Below, one piece after another: positions 1 through 8,843 of a stretch of 64,000 nucleotides of DNA; within the stretch, counting starts at the first letter, position 1, and the number at the start of each line of letters is the position of its first letter. Where the stretch lies: NCBI GenBank assembly GCA_038373885.1, contig JAWZYV010010290.1:333126-397125 (forward strand). The letters are read 5' to 3'. The notes below the pieces were generated by a model, which was given only the letters and a program-made list of their open reading frames with translations, had not been told where the DNA came from and did no database searches. Position numbers and translations under genes: made by a program. Origin of the DNA: Cheiracanthium punctorium (taxonomy: Eukaryota; Arthropoda; Arachnida; Araneae; Cheiracanthiidae).

Positions 1-10
1 AGAAAGGACA

Positions 11-165
11 AACACAAGGGAGGGGGGGGTGGCTAATGCCTTGGGGGAGGACTTCTGGGTATCTAGCGAGTATTCACGTTACTTCTGGAGAAAACCGCCC
101 AAAACTCGAGACCGCTAGACCGACGGCCCCGCGAAGGACTTGTGGTCAGAAGCGTAAAGTTTTCA
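11..165 (-). repeat. tRNA-derived SINE fragment
   Basis: This is a 3'-body fragment of the SINE family seen six more times in the window. It shares the blocks 'ggaggacttctgggta', 'cgagtattcacgttac' and 'ccaaaactcgagaccgct' with the better copies at 6239-6447 and 7088-7298. It reads on the minus strand, and the tRNA-like head, which should follow on the right, is replaced by G-rich MITE sequence near 170. It is decayed and truncated. Confidence 0.6.
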
Positions 166-200
166 AAATTATTGGGGGGGGGGCGGGCCCCACAACCACA
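166..200. repeat. MITE remnant, G-rich end
   Basis: The stretch 'aattattggggggg...cgggcccc' resembles the end seen at 690-762, which has 'aatttattgggggggctcgagcccc'. It is probably a fragment of the same short DNA element, cut by the MITE that starts at 212. No target-site duplication is visible. Confidence 0.35.
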
Positions 201-211
201 TATATTCACGT

Positions 212-385
212 CAGTGGCGTAGCCAAGGGGGGGGGGTTAGGAGGGTCATAACCACCCCCCATGAGGAATTTTTTGCCATACAAAATTTATACATTCTTCA
301 CTCCCTTATCATACACCCGTATACATATATGTGAGTTGCAGAAGGCGTAACCCCCCCCCACCACCACCCCCCATGAAAAATTTCA
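212..385. mobile_element. MITE, 'cagtggcgtagccaag' family, 3' end lost
   Basis: The left terminus 'cagtggcgtagccaag' is intact. The interior matches the reverse complement of the complete copy at 24271-24449 over nearly its full length, sharing 'catgaggaattttttgccat' and 'acatatatgtgagttgcag'. The right terminal repeat expected after 'catgaaaaatttc' is missing. There is no coding capacity. Short DNA elements with such ends are usually non-autonomous hAT-type, but the superfamily is an inference. Confidence 0.65.
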
Positions 386-1259
386 TTCAGAAAAAAAAAA
401 TCATTTTCGATGAGATAGTGCATTTTAGACACATCTGAACGTTTCTTCATTTCATACTTCACATTGCATAATCCGATTTTAATTAACCAGAGCCTGGCGA
501 GGGCAGCTTATAGTAACATTATGTGTTAAGTGGCGTCACAATGAATACTAAATCATGATTGAAATCAAAAGGAGAAAATTTTTAAAAGTACAAGTAAACG
601 TTTTTTTTTAAACGTTTGTAAATGGCGTGAATACTTTTTTTTTTACGTTAGTATAAATTAGTTTTCTGTATTTAGTGGTAAATTATTGGGTGGGCTCAGC
701 CACTATTCACAATTTATTGGGGGGGCTCGAGCCCCACGGGCCCATATAACTCTACGCCTATGCTTGTGGTACTGATAGAGGGACATCGGGTCATGGACCT
801 ACCTGGTCTAGGTTTTGGACCAGGGGGGACATCAACAACAACAACAGCACAAGTTGTACATTAAAGCAATGTCATTAGTTTTAGTTTGGGCTAATTAAAA
901 AAAAATACTTATTTTACCTATGCAAAATGCATAATAAAAAAATGTTACCCTTTAGGATTTTTTTATGTTTTTTTTGGGGGGGGGTTTGGGTACAGCACTG
1001 TTTGAATATGTGATGTAAAATATTACCTGAATCAAAATTTATTTAAATATGGCTCGAATATAATAATAAAATAATTATTAAATATAAAATGTATCTCTTT
1101 TTGTACCTCTTTTGGGCCCATGTCCATTCCCAGATTTGTATTTGTCATCATGGACTCCCAGATTGCCCCTCCCGCAAGCCGTCGGTATAGTGAATACTGA
1201 ATAGTGTTCTGAACTTTTTACTTTTTGCATTATTTGTGCAGGAAAGCCCAAGATGAGCC
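386..1259. other. AT-rich intergenic DNA with a MITE end
   Basis: No gene is recognised. The part from 690 to 762 is a MITE end: 'gggggggctcgagccccacgggccc' runs into 'ctacgcctatg', a decayed form of the ctacgccactg terminus. The remainder is AT-rich with homopolymer runs (poly-T near 603, 'aacaacaacaac' near 832). Confidence 0.4.
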
Positions 1260-1928
1260 CAGTGGCGTAGCGTAGGTTTCTACGCATACAAATATGATAT
1301 TATCATAAAGATAAAAATAGATTTAAAGCTGAAATATCTTATAGTGAAAATAGTTTTCATAAACAAATTTCAAATTGAACAAAACTGCAGAATTACATAA
1401 AATGAAAATGTTATTTACAGACGGGGGAGGGGGGGGGGTAAGGGTACTGGTGACGCCCTTGCAAACGTAAAAAAGACGACCCTTTTGCTTTCTCCCAAAG
1501 AAAACCCTTTTGGAATTGCGCCCCTTCGAAGACGGCGCCCCGATGCGATGCTACCATACCACGCCAACGCCCCTACAGACGAAAACGAAACGAAACCATA
1601 TCTTTTTGCATATCCAGGTAGGATATAAAAAGCGAAGACATCTAACAGGCAAAGGTAATTTTATACAGGAAACGCATCTGCAAGGTAAAATGATGAAGGG
1701 CAGGGGGGAAACAAACATTGATATACGTTTTAAAAGCTGAAGGAAGGAAAAACATGATAATATAAACGAAAAGTGAAATAGTTATTTCAAAAATTGCTTG
1801 AATTACTTTCTGACTGATATTGAATATATATATATAAAATGCCATCTCTTTAAAATAAGTTAACGACAGGGATTTTGCCGCCCGGGGCAGACGCCCCCTC
1901 TGCCCCCCCCCTATACGCTACGCCACTG
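1260..1928. mobile_element. DNA transposon (hAT-like MITE), 669 bp
   Basis: The left end 'cagtggcgtagcgtagg' is inverted at the right end as 'cctatacgctacgccactg'. The flanks gatgagcc (left) and gatgaact (right) match at 6 of 8 positions, consistent with a decayed 8-bp target-site duplication. The inside is AT-rich with G- and C-rich patches near both ends and has no credible ORF. Confidence 0.7.
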
Positions 1929-2649
1929 GATGAACTTCTCCCCCTCCCACCAACATATTCAACAGTACTTCTGTCTGCAACATCTCAGGACCTCAGTCGG
2001 ACGCCCATGAATGGGAAAGAAACTGAAAATGAAAAACTGTCATCCACATCATCACCATAGTATGGTATGGACACTTCAGTAAATTTCATTTTATGGATAG
2101 CACTGAAAGACAGGTTTGGGGAAACTCGGAGCAGGTTTTTGCCCAAGGGATGAGGGGGGAAAAGAAAGCAGAATACAGTACTGCTTGACAAAGCAGTACT
2201 GTATTCTAGCAGAATACAAATACTGTATACTGCTATTCCTTTTAGCAGGGAAAGTCCTTTCCTAGGTGTCTGCAATATAAACTTAAACATTTTTTTTTTT
2301 TTTCTAAATTCAACTTCAGTCGTCTCGGTGCCCCCTTTACCTTGGCGCCTTTGTGCGATGTGCACAACCTGCACACCCACTAGCGACGGGCCTGGCTATA
2401 TCATTATAAATGCTATTTACAAATTTACACAGGTTACGCTTCGCCAACGATTTTATTTTTTTGTCTGATCAATGCCCTAGATTAATGAGGGGAGTGGTGT
2501 GATGACTGGTACCTATGACCTACAGAAATATTTTTTAGCTTTTAGTACATTATCTATATCATTATTATCTTTATTTTCAATAAAACCGTTTAACTTAATA
2601 TTTTTTTTTTTACTTAATTTATTATACTTTTAAAAGCCTGATGTCGCAA
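1929..2649. other. Non-coding stretch with a perfect hairpin
   Basis: No gene is recognised. The notable item is a perfect stem of 17 bp (2170-2186 pairing with 2191-2207, 4-nt loop gaca), followed by a partial echo of the same sequence at 2208-2234. The segment before 2650 should contain the left end of the transposon that encodes the remnant at 2650-4310, but I could not identify it. Confidence 0.5.
2170..2207. repeat. Perfect 17-bp inverted repeat (hairpin)
   Basis: 'agaatacagtactgctt' is followed by the 4-nt loop gaca and its exact reverse complement. The next 25 bp repeat part of the arm ('agcagaatac', 'tactgtatactgct'). The stem is short, and no flanking duplication marks it as an insertion. 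Confidence 0.85.
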
Positions 2650-4310
2650 GTCTCAATATTTTTTTGTTGCCCAGTCATAGAGCTGGCGAGGTATCATTAT
2701 CTGTGATCTGTATGGCTCTTGCAAACTAGCACGAGCTGCTAGTCTCTTGACAGTCCTTGCCAAAACATCACAAGGACTTTTGCCACGTGAGGTAGCGTAA
2801 AAATGCCACTCTGCTGGTACACCAAAATCTGTTTCGTGATGGCAAAAATGTATGAAATTTTGTATAGTGTGCAGCTGCACTATCTGAAAAATAAAAGATG
2901 TCTTTAGGTTTACCTGAAATTTTTTTTTTAAGCAGATAAGTAAGTGTTTTAGGAAGAGATGAACTGTGCAGGGATTCTGAGATCATAATATAGCTGATGT
3001 GTTGAATATTTTCGATACCTTTATAATAAATTGCGAAAGGATATATTGTGGCTTGTGCATTATTCCAGTGGCATTCCTTATGCATTATTCCTTGTGCAGC
3101 ATCTTGAAGCACAAAGGAATAATTTTCAGCAAAGTCGCATATTACTAAAAATTCACCTTCTTGTAATTTTGATTTAATTTCATTCTGGAAAATTGCTTGT
3201 TCCTTAGCTATAAAAGAATGCTTAAAAGGAATTTTTAGTTTCTGCATGAAAGAGTTCACAAAATCATCTGTTGATTTAGTTATCATCATTACTGTAGCGC
3301 GATCTGTGGATACCTACTGGTTAAATGTAATTTTTTCTATACCTTTAGAATGAAACAGCTCAGAAAAATCTGACTGAAGTTTCTCTGATCCTGGACAGAA
3401 AATGCAATCACCAAAGAAACAAGCCGGTAAAGGTGGATTACAAATAATATTTTCTGTGCCTTCATTGTATGATTTAATCTTCATATAACTACCTATGCTC
3501 TTACATCCAGCAAGCATTAGCTTTACATTTTGATGGGTTGTACACGCACAGACTGTATGAGTACCACTTGCACCAGCAAGAACTGTGTTTTTGGGGTCTT
3601 CACAAAATTTTGAAAAACCAATTTTCAGATCTGGGTTTTTATCTTGTTAAGAAAATATAAGTTTCTTTCAAGTTACTTAAGATCTAGATTTATCTTTTCT
3701 GCAGGTGTGTACGTTATCCTTGAATAACCACAGAAACAAAATCTTTTTTGCCTAGCATGCAACGCCTAATTTCATCAGACATATAAAACTCTTTTAATTT
3801 AAAATGCTTTCATGCAAGATTCTTCCTGGTTTTGGATTTGGGGTTGCTAAAATTTCCCTCTCTTTCACTAATTGTTTTGCTCTACGTACTATGTAGTTTG
3901 AAGCACCAAATTCTATCTGAATATTTCTAATACTCCAGCTTTTCGGAAGAACTGTCAATATTTGAATTTCTAGACTTCTATCATTCGTTGATTTGAATTT
4001 CTCTTTTAACTTATTTCTCTTTTAACTTAATATCATTTCACTCTCTGGATCTTCTGGTATTTTATCTGTGCTCTCAGAACCAATATTTTTTTTTTCTAAT
4101 GCAGAGGCAATTTTAATTTTTTTTTTCGGATAACTTTTTTCTTTTATACTGTTCTTCGTTAAGGGACTTTCCCCTAAACATTGGAGACTATCATTTAGCA
4201 AACTTAATGCAGTATCAGGAGCACAAGGGTCATCTTCTTGAAATTCTTCAGACTGTATTGCAGAAGTTTCTGCTTCTTTTTCAGTTTTTTCTTCTGTAAT
4301 GTCAGGCATT
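2650..4310 (-). pseudogene. Decayed transposase-like protein of an unassigned DNA transposon
   Basis: Minus-strand fragments line up in order as one broken protein. First comes an acidic N-terminal segment (4309-4022) with 'LNDSLQCLGESPLTK'. Next is a Cys-rich block (about 3600-3314) with 'VCVCTTHQNVKLMLAG' and 'CFFGDCIFCPG'. A core follows (3289-2768) with 'CDFAENYSFVLQDAAQG' and 'DIFYFSDSAAAHY'. The C-terminal part (2880-2653), with 'FGVPAEWHFYATSRGKSPCD' and 'TVKRLAARASLQ', lies in another frame, so there is a frameshift near 2850. The spaced acidic residues (CDFAE, FSD, AEW) look like a DDE/D-type catalytic core. I recall similar uncharacterised proteins recurring in arthropod and cnidarian genomes, but I cannot assign a superfamily. 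The element is dead. Confidence 0.6.
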
Positions 4311-5482
4311 TTATTGAGTTTTGTGTGACAATATGTTCATATTTTGAAGTTTGTAGAAATTGTAGGAATTTTTTCTACCATCCAATTTTGAACAGCGCGT
4401 AAGTTTGTTTTTATTCCTTTGTCTTTTTCCTGTTTCCTTTTAAATTAAAAGGATTGCAGGAACATATTGCACTTGAAAAATTATACATTCTCACTTAAGT
4501 CAATTTCATTTACATACAGCAATAATTGCACATGTATTAACAACTAGTCATAATAACAATTAGAACATAAAAGAACCGATCACTCACATTCAAATGTGTG
4601 CTATAAGCTAACTCATTTCTCAGAACAACTGCATACTTTTGATGACATCAATGTCAGTCAATGAGATCGCCCGGAGATCTCATTGGTTGGCAATTTAGCA
4701 TTTTTAATGCTAGATTTAGCATTGTTTATTGTGATAGAGTATAAAAAATTTTAAATCTAGCATTTAGAAGGAAAATTAGCATTAAAACAAATATGTTAGC
4801 ATTTTATATTGTATACAAGTTTTTAATACACAATTTCATTTAAAGAGACAACAATAATAATAATAAAATGAAAATTTATGTACTCATAAATGGTTAAAGA
4901 TGTAAATTTGGGCACAGTTTTTATAATTAGAATTGTTCTTAGATTGTTTTGATAAGTGAAGGGGAAAATAGAAACAATAGTACGTGGTAATACTCTTCAG
5001 ACATCTATCGTTGTTGTTTCTTTAAAAATTCATAACTTAAAAAGTTTTGCTGGTGACAGCTTGAAAACCTGCAATCTTATAAATAAATAATAGGTGATTA
5101 AAATATTAAAATAATCAAGACAAACGAAAGGGACATGTTTTAATATATTCAAGGTCAAGCGACATAGATATGCATATTCCAGTTTTGGTATCATGTTTAC
5201 ATATCCCTGGAAAGCTCACACCAAGAACTTTAAAATGAGTCCTTATTTGTTTCAGTATCACAATTAGAACAGAAATTATAGGCTGTTTTATGAGGTAAAG
5301 TATTTAATTTTTTTCTCTTTTTTAAAGTTTAAAAATGTGTAACTTTTGAAAAAAAAAAAAAGAGGTAGAAATCTAAAATTTGATATTTGGCTACAGGTCA
5401 TTGTGTACAACAACTGTGCCAAGTTTTAAAAAAATCGGAGGGGTCGGGTTGTGAGCTGTGTTTATTTGACATGGTATGACAC
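4311..5482. mobile_element. Non-coding flank and right end of the same transposon
   Basis: The segment beyond the transposase N-terminus ends in 'gtttatttgacatggtat' + 'gacacc' (5458-5481). This is the reverse complement of a sequence very close to the terminus of the element at 48539-52827 ('gggtcattccatttcaaatc'). The subterminal 'aaaaaaatcggagg' also has a counterpart there ('ctcggatttcttt'). Inside are a 10-bp perfect stem (4659-4668 with 4675-4684) and a run of tagcatt motifs (4690-4800). The matching left end was not found. Confidence 0.5.
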
Positions 5483-6238
5483 CTTTGATAAACATTAAAA
5501 AAAAAAAAAAAAAAGCAATGCATGCAGCAAAATGCATTTCCGCAACAAAAGGGATAAGGGATGCAAACGGGTCACGTGAGCCGGGCGCCGAGCTAAGGGG
5601 GGCACCAAAATCAGTTATGGTTCCGTCCGTGAAAGGGGCTACCCTGTTTGAGGTTTGCCCCGAGTGACGTAAACGTAAACTCTAGTGGTACTGGTAAAAT
5701 GATTCTATTTATTGTTTTTCTTTTCTATTAAGGGTCATGAGGCAATTTTTGTTTCATGTCGAAGAAACAAAAATTGCCTCATGATCCTGGTACACAAGTT
5801 AAAATAAACTAATCACACCAGGGACTCAAAAAAAAAAAAAAAAAAGGCATTATTTTTTATGAGCTGTACTATACAATGAAGTAAATGAAAAAATGTGCCT
5901 TTCATGAAGCTTAGAGAAAAAAAAATTCTGAAACATTAAATTGCACAGTAAAATGTTTTGAAGAGAGACACCTTCTGCAATTTTTTTTTTTTTTTTTTTT
6001 AAGAATTTTTTCTAAAAGTTTCATAACTGATGCTGGTTTGTTTATTTCAGAATATAGTACAGCATATAAAAAGAAATTCTAAAATTTCAAAGTGGTTGAC
6101 ATAGTCAGTTTTTTTTTTTTTTTGTATGTGTATTTATAAACCAAAACAACATGGGGTTTTTTTTCGGAAAAACACTCCACTTTTAACCAACAACAACCGG
6201 AATTCAACATAGTATGTTTCAAGAACTTACATGTGTTG
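5483..6238. other. Non-coding stretch: hairpin, repeat remnant, homopolymers
   Basis: A G+C-rich remnant at about 5568-5670 ('gccgggcgccgagct', 'ggcaccaaaatca', 'gccccgagtgacgtaa') is related to 11718-11780 and is likely a decayed DNA element. A perfect 21-bp hairpin lies at 5735-5784. Poly-A and poly-T tracts occur at 5498, 5827, 5979 and 6110. No gene is recognised. Confidence 0.5.
5735..5784. repeat. Perfect 21-bp inverted repeat with 8-nt loop
   Basis: Positions 5735-5755 (beginning tcatgaggcaatttttg) are the exact reverse complement of 5764-5784. The loop is atgtcgaa. It could be a small foldback element or a recent inverted duplication. The perfect arms in otherwise decayed DNA suggest recent formation. 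Confidence 0.9.
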
Positions 6239-6447
6239 TATTAAGGCAATCGTGCAGGAGGGGTACCTGCCTGGATCGGAGGACTTTCTAAGTTGTTCTA
6301 ACGCGTATTTACGTTATATGTGGAATAAACAGACCAAAACTTCAGACCGTTAGATCGACAGCCGCGCGACGGGGCCCGAACTCTGAATCTTCATACTTTG
6401 GCCGTCTACCATTTGAGTGCCTTATCCACTCGGCCGTGGGAGCTTAT
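6239..6447 (-). mobile_element. tRNA-derived SINE (minus strand)
   Basis: Read on the minus strand, it starts with a tRNA-like head carrying A box 'cggccgagtgg' and B box-like 'agagttcgggccc', followed by the family body ('acttcagaccgttagatcg' on the plus strand) and the tail 'ttgccttaa' equivalent at 6239. The length of about 210 bp fits the other copies. The head resembles class II (Leu/Ser-like) tRNAs. No clear target duplication is seen. Confidence 0.8.
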
Positions 6448-7072
6448 ACGTTCAGGTTTTATAAGACTATCTCTAGAAAGTCTAGTACGCCATGATTTTG
6501 AATCTACCGGCCATACAAACTAGCCACGATTTATCATGTTTCCTTTTCTCCCAATAAACTTATTTCAACAACATCAACCTAACAGGAACACTTGACAAAA
6601 AACTTGTGTTAAAATTTTAGAAAAAAAAATTAAAAAATAATAAAAACTTTGTGTAATAACACACACATATAAAGGTACTGATAGACAAAATTATCGTTTC
6701 GAGTGGTACGAAAGGTTTACCCTTCTTCAATCGCAAAAGAAGTTCCAACCTATAAGTTAACACCATATCAACCTAACTTTAGGTTAAGTTTTTAGGCACG
6801 TAAAAAGCTATCTGTAAAAAATATATATATGAAAGATTTTTAAGAAAATAATTTGCCACTTGATTTCTCCCAGTGACGTACTAAGGAAACTCCGGCAACT
6901 CTCGCAGTGTGGGTGGGATGGGGAAGATTGAAGAGAATCCCCCCCCCCCCACACACACACAGCCAGCATACATTCATACATTGAAGAAATGTACCCGATA
7001 AATTTAAGCTTAAACTTGCCATTTACTTTTTTTTTAAATTATGAGGTTTTGCACAAATCATTATTTAAACTT
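6448..7072. other. AT-rich stretch with one MITE-like terminus
   Basis: No gene is recognised. At 6872-6890 'ccagtgacgtactaagg' resembles a decayed 'cagtggcgtagc' MITE terminus and is followed by a C-run and (CA)n at 6941-6961. The other end was not located. Confidence 0.35.
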
Positions 7073-7313
7073 TTTATATCATATGTATTCTGTTAAGGCA
7101 AACCTACACAAGGTGTATCTGCCTAGAAAGAGGGTGCCTAGGTCGGTGGACTTTTTAAGGGGTTCTAATGGGCATTTACATTACATCAAGAAAAAGCCTC
7201 CCAAAACTTCAGACCGTTAGATCGACAGCAGCGTGGTGGGCCAGAGCTCTGGACTTTCTCACTTCCATGTTGAATGTCTTATCGACTTGGGGCCACATTT
7301 TATATCATAAGTA
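7073..7313 (-). mobile_element. tRNA-derived SINE with 15-bp target duplication
   Basis: The SINE proper is about 7088-7298 on the minus strand. It is bracketed by tttatatcatatgta (7073-7087) and tttatatcataagta (7299-7313), which match at 14 of 15 positions. That is the target duplication expected from LINE-mediated retroposition. The body shares 'acttcagaccgttagatcg' with the copy at 6239-6447. The tRNA-like head on the right is partly eroded. Confidence 0.85.
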
Positions 7314-7504
7314 CAAGGGAATATATTAAAATAAAACTTGAATAACTGTTTAGGACTCTCGGAAACATTTTGGGTTTCGGCAATGATTTCTCTCCACTAA
7401 TAATGAAGTTTTTTAAATTCTAGTTTTAATGACTTATAACTAACTGCGATAAGATTTTTAAAAAGTTAAAAAGAAATCGATTCCTGTAATTAGTAAGTCC
7501 TGGA

Positions 7505-7657
7505 CAGTGGCGTAGCCATGATTTTATGGGGGGACTGTGTATCAAATTGTAAGCTTCAACTGTAAGCGAAATATCAAATTGTAAGCTAAGTAAAGGGTCA
7601 AATTTCGCAGGGGACGCAGCCCCCTCAATCCATCCCCCACCTTGGGATACGCGCCTG
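7505..7657. mobile_element. MITE, 'cagtggcgtagccatg' end
   Basis: The left end 'cagtggcgtagccatg' is clear. The right end is a decayed 'gggatacgcgcctg', and a second MITE has inserted exactly there (7659). The interior holds two copies of 'atcaaattgtaagct'. It is non-coding. Confidence 0.5.
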
Positions 7658-7658
7658 G

Positions 7659-7907
7659 CAGTGGCGGATCCAGAAATTTTTTTTGGGAGGGGCTAAATTT
7701 TTTAAAAAGCTTATTTCACCCAATTAAAATGTACTATGAATCAAAATTTTAGTCTAAACCAATGTATTAGGCTTTTGGGAGGGGCTAAGTAATAAAATAT
7801 GATCATTTTAGCTATTTAAAGCGTATAATAAAGCAGAATGTTACCCTTGAGCAATCTCTTTTGGGGGGGGCTGAAGCCCCCTAGCCCCTCCCCTGGATCC
7901 GCTACTG
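7659..7907. mobile_element. hAT MITE (family 'cagtggcggatccag'), copy 1
   Basis: The terminal repeats are 'cagtggcggatccag' (left) and 'ctggatccgctactg' (right). The flanks 7651-7658 and 7908-7915 are both gcgcctgg, a perfect 8-bp target-site duplication diagnostic of hAT-type transposition. The element is 249 bp with no ORF. An almost identical copy lies inverted at 22430-22680. It sits about 290 bp upstream of the SLC6 start codon and lands in the tail of an older MITE. Confidence 0.93.
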
Positions 7908-7915
7908 GCGCCTGG

Positions 7916-8200
7916 CCCTGGGCAAGTAATTGCCCCCTTTGCCCTATATTTGCGGCCCTACTTTCCCCCTCCAGTTACGCACAGAATGGTATAGCTCCGC
8001 TTTACCCGCTTTCTTCATCTTGACATTTACGGGAAGCCCCACTGCACGCGAAAAAACCACGCCGGTAGTTCCCGTCTCCTCCAAGAGATGGCAGTAGTAT
8101 CGGTGATCATTTATTTTGAGCGTCTTCATCAATTTGATCTGATCCGAATCATTCCGCTTCGAGCTTTGGGAGTTAGAGAGTGCATGAAGTCAGGAGGATC
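7916..8200 (+). promoter_or_regulatory. Probable promoter/5' UTR region of the SLC6 gene
   Basis: This unique, relatively G+C-rich sequence lies between the MITE and the SLC6 start codon. I see no clear TATA box or other core element. It contains at least the 5' leader with the short upstream ORF at 8184-8204. The assignment rests on position only; the transcription start is unknown, and an upstream non-coding exon is possible. Confidence 0.4.
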
Positions 8201-8204
8201 ATGA
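8184..8204 (+). CDS. 6-codon upstream ORF overlapping the SLC6 start
   Basis: An AUG at 8184 opens a reading frame of six codons (MKSGGS) whose UGA stop at 8202-8204 overlaps the main AUG at 8201 as AUGA. Such overlapping stop-start arrangements can lower translation of the main frame or couple it to reinitiation. Whether it is translated depends on the true transcription start. Confidence 0.4.
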   Translation: MKSGGS

Positions 8205-8396
8205 CGACCGACAACGCTGTAGCCATGAACCGGGTGCCCACCAACCCCCCGGGGTCGCCCTCCAAAGATGCCCCCAAGTTCAGGGAGCGCGAAAAATGGG
8301 GGAACAAAATCGAATTCGTTTTGTCGTGTATGGGTTTCTGTATCGGACTGGGCAATGTTTGGAGGTTTCCTTACCTGTGCTACAAGAACGGTGGGG
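8201..8396 (+). CDS. SLC6 neurotransmitter/amino-acid transporter, first coding exon
   Basis: The encoded start is a 65-residue piece of an SLC6 (sodium:neurotransmitter symporter) protein. Residues about 1-29 are the variable cytoplasmic N-terminus, rich in Pro and Ser. '[16 protein letters not shown]' leads into transmembrane helix 1, with the family hallmark '[18 protein letters not shown]' carrying the unwound substrate/Na+ site and the NGGG end. The protein would move a neurotransmitter or amino acid across the plasma membrane with Na+ and Cl-; GABA, glycine or taurine-like substrates are all possible, so no symbol is given. The frame continues back to a GTG at 8180, but the ATG at 8201 is the first in-frame ATG. 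The exon ends in phase 1 at a strong donor 'ggtgggg|gtaagta' (8397). The remaining 500 or so residues lie in exons I could not find. Confidence 0.88.
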
Positions 8397-8806
8397 GTAA
8401 GTAGTTATTCAGTATTTTTATATTTTGGGGGTATATGCTTGTGTTGCATTTAATTATTCAGATTATTAATGCCCAGAAAGCTTTATTTTGGGTAGTACAC
8501 AACAATTGGTAGATAAAATATATTAAAATAATTAGTGCTGATTATAATTGGCTATTAATGTTAATTAACAACATCATTAGTGCTAATTAGATATAAATAA
8601 AACATTAAATTAATGCTACTATGAGCTAAACTTCCCGAGTGTCAGATTTGTTTTCGGGGGGGGGATGGGTTTACCCCCACCCCCTTGGACGCTCTTATGC
8701 ATTAACGTGAGTGAAAACTTTAATTAGCGGTTTCAAAAACTTGTTCAACTTATTGCTTCATATAATCGTTGATTGAATGGATATTTTGTCGATTTCAAAA
8801 ACGGAT

Positions 8807-8843
<37 letters not shown>

